Below are positions 5,691 to 5,708 of a DNA stretch of 5,708 nt, piece by piece. The DNA lies in contig JABMQV010000815.1 of NCBI GenBank assembly GCA_013203065.1, positions 1-5,708 on the forward strand, read 5' to 3'. The notes beneath the pieces were generated by a model. That model searched no databases, had not been told where the DNA came from, and saw only the letters and a program-made list of their open reading frames with translations. Each line of letters starts with the position of its first letter. The stretch's first letter is position 1. This DNA is from Desulfobacteraceae bacterium (GTDB lineage Bacteria > Desulfobacterota > DSM-4660 > Desulfatiglandales > Desulfatiglandaceae). The translations under genes were made by a program, and so were the position numbers.

Positions 5691-5708
5691 TCCGTCACTC
5701 CCGCGAAC
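5691..5708. repeat. Probable left part of a dispersed palindromic repeat, cut by the window edge
   Basis: TCCGTCACTCCCGCGAAC resembles the first arm of the GTCATTCCCGCGAA...GCGGGAATCCAG repeats that are scattered in many proteobacterial genomes, notably Desulfobacterota. The second arm would lie beyond the window, so the inverted structure cannot be seen here. The call rests on recognition of the arm only. Confidence 0.4.

Noticed and set aside
1..5708. CRISPR array, tRNA, rRNA, transposase or phage genes
   Set aside because: No regularly spaced direct repeats, cloverleaf-like sequence, or transposase or phage protein motifs were seen in any frame.

Overview
The window looks like chromosomal DNA of an anaerobic Desulfobacterota (former Deltaproteobacteria) bacterium. 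This rests on three things. GC content is moderate. The hybrid kinase and HD-GYP regulator are of types common in that group. The right-hand gene matches, from memory, a zinc-ribbon/HD family frequent in sulfate reducers (N-terminus CPGQDSRYWKPG). The species cannot be named from the sequence.

Layout. The left part (about 3-2353, + strand) holds the 3' end of a PAS-type hybrid histidine kinase with a C-terminal receiver, then, after 86 bp, an RpfG-like response regulator with an intact HD-GYP c-di-GMP phosphodiesterase domain. Facing it across only 16 bp is a minus-strand operon (4779 to 2370): a long, divergent UDP-N-acetylhexosamine-type nucleotide-sugar dehydrogenase, an RsbV/SpoIIAA-like STAS protein and an RsbW/SpoIIAB-like ATPase kinase. 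The three are joined by junctions of 1 and 3 nt. A near-consensus sigma70 promoter (TTGACA-17-TATCTT) precedes the dehydrogenase. Further right (5556 to 4888, minus strand) is a zinc-ribbon protein with a degenerate HD domain. Its upstream region has a CRP/FNR-type palindrome about 41.5 bp ahead of the predicted start point, and an 8-codon leader ORF that overlaps the gene start. The right edge cuts into what resembles a dispersed GTCATTCCCGCG-type repeat.

How it may work together (inference). The left genes would sense a signal and lower c-di-GMP. The minus-strand operon ties a sugar-nucleotide oxidising enzyme, typical of surface polysaccharide synthesis, to a partner-switching kinase/antagonist pair. 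Together they suggest control of polysaccharide or biofilm production. No sigma factor, PP2C phosphatase or glycosyltransferase is in the window, so the switch's target is unseen.

The points most worth a second look are: the dehydrogenase-STAS-kinase operon; its two junctions, which could be bridged by one slipped G and one UAG readthrough; the dehydrogenase's altered cofactor site; the HD protein that has lost its metal ligands; and the FNR-like promoter in front of that protein.
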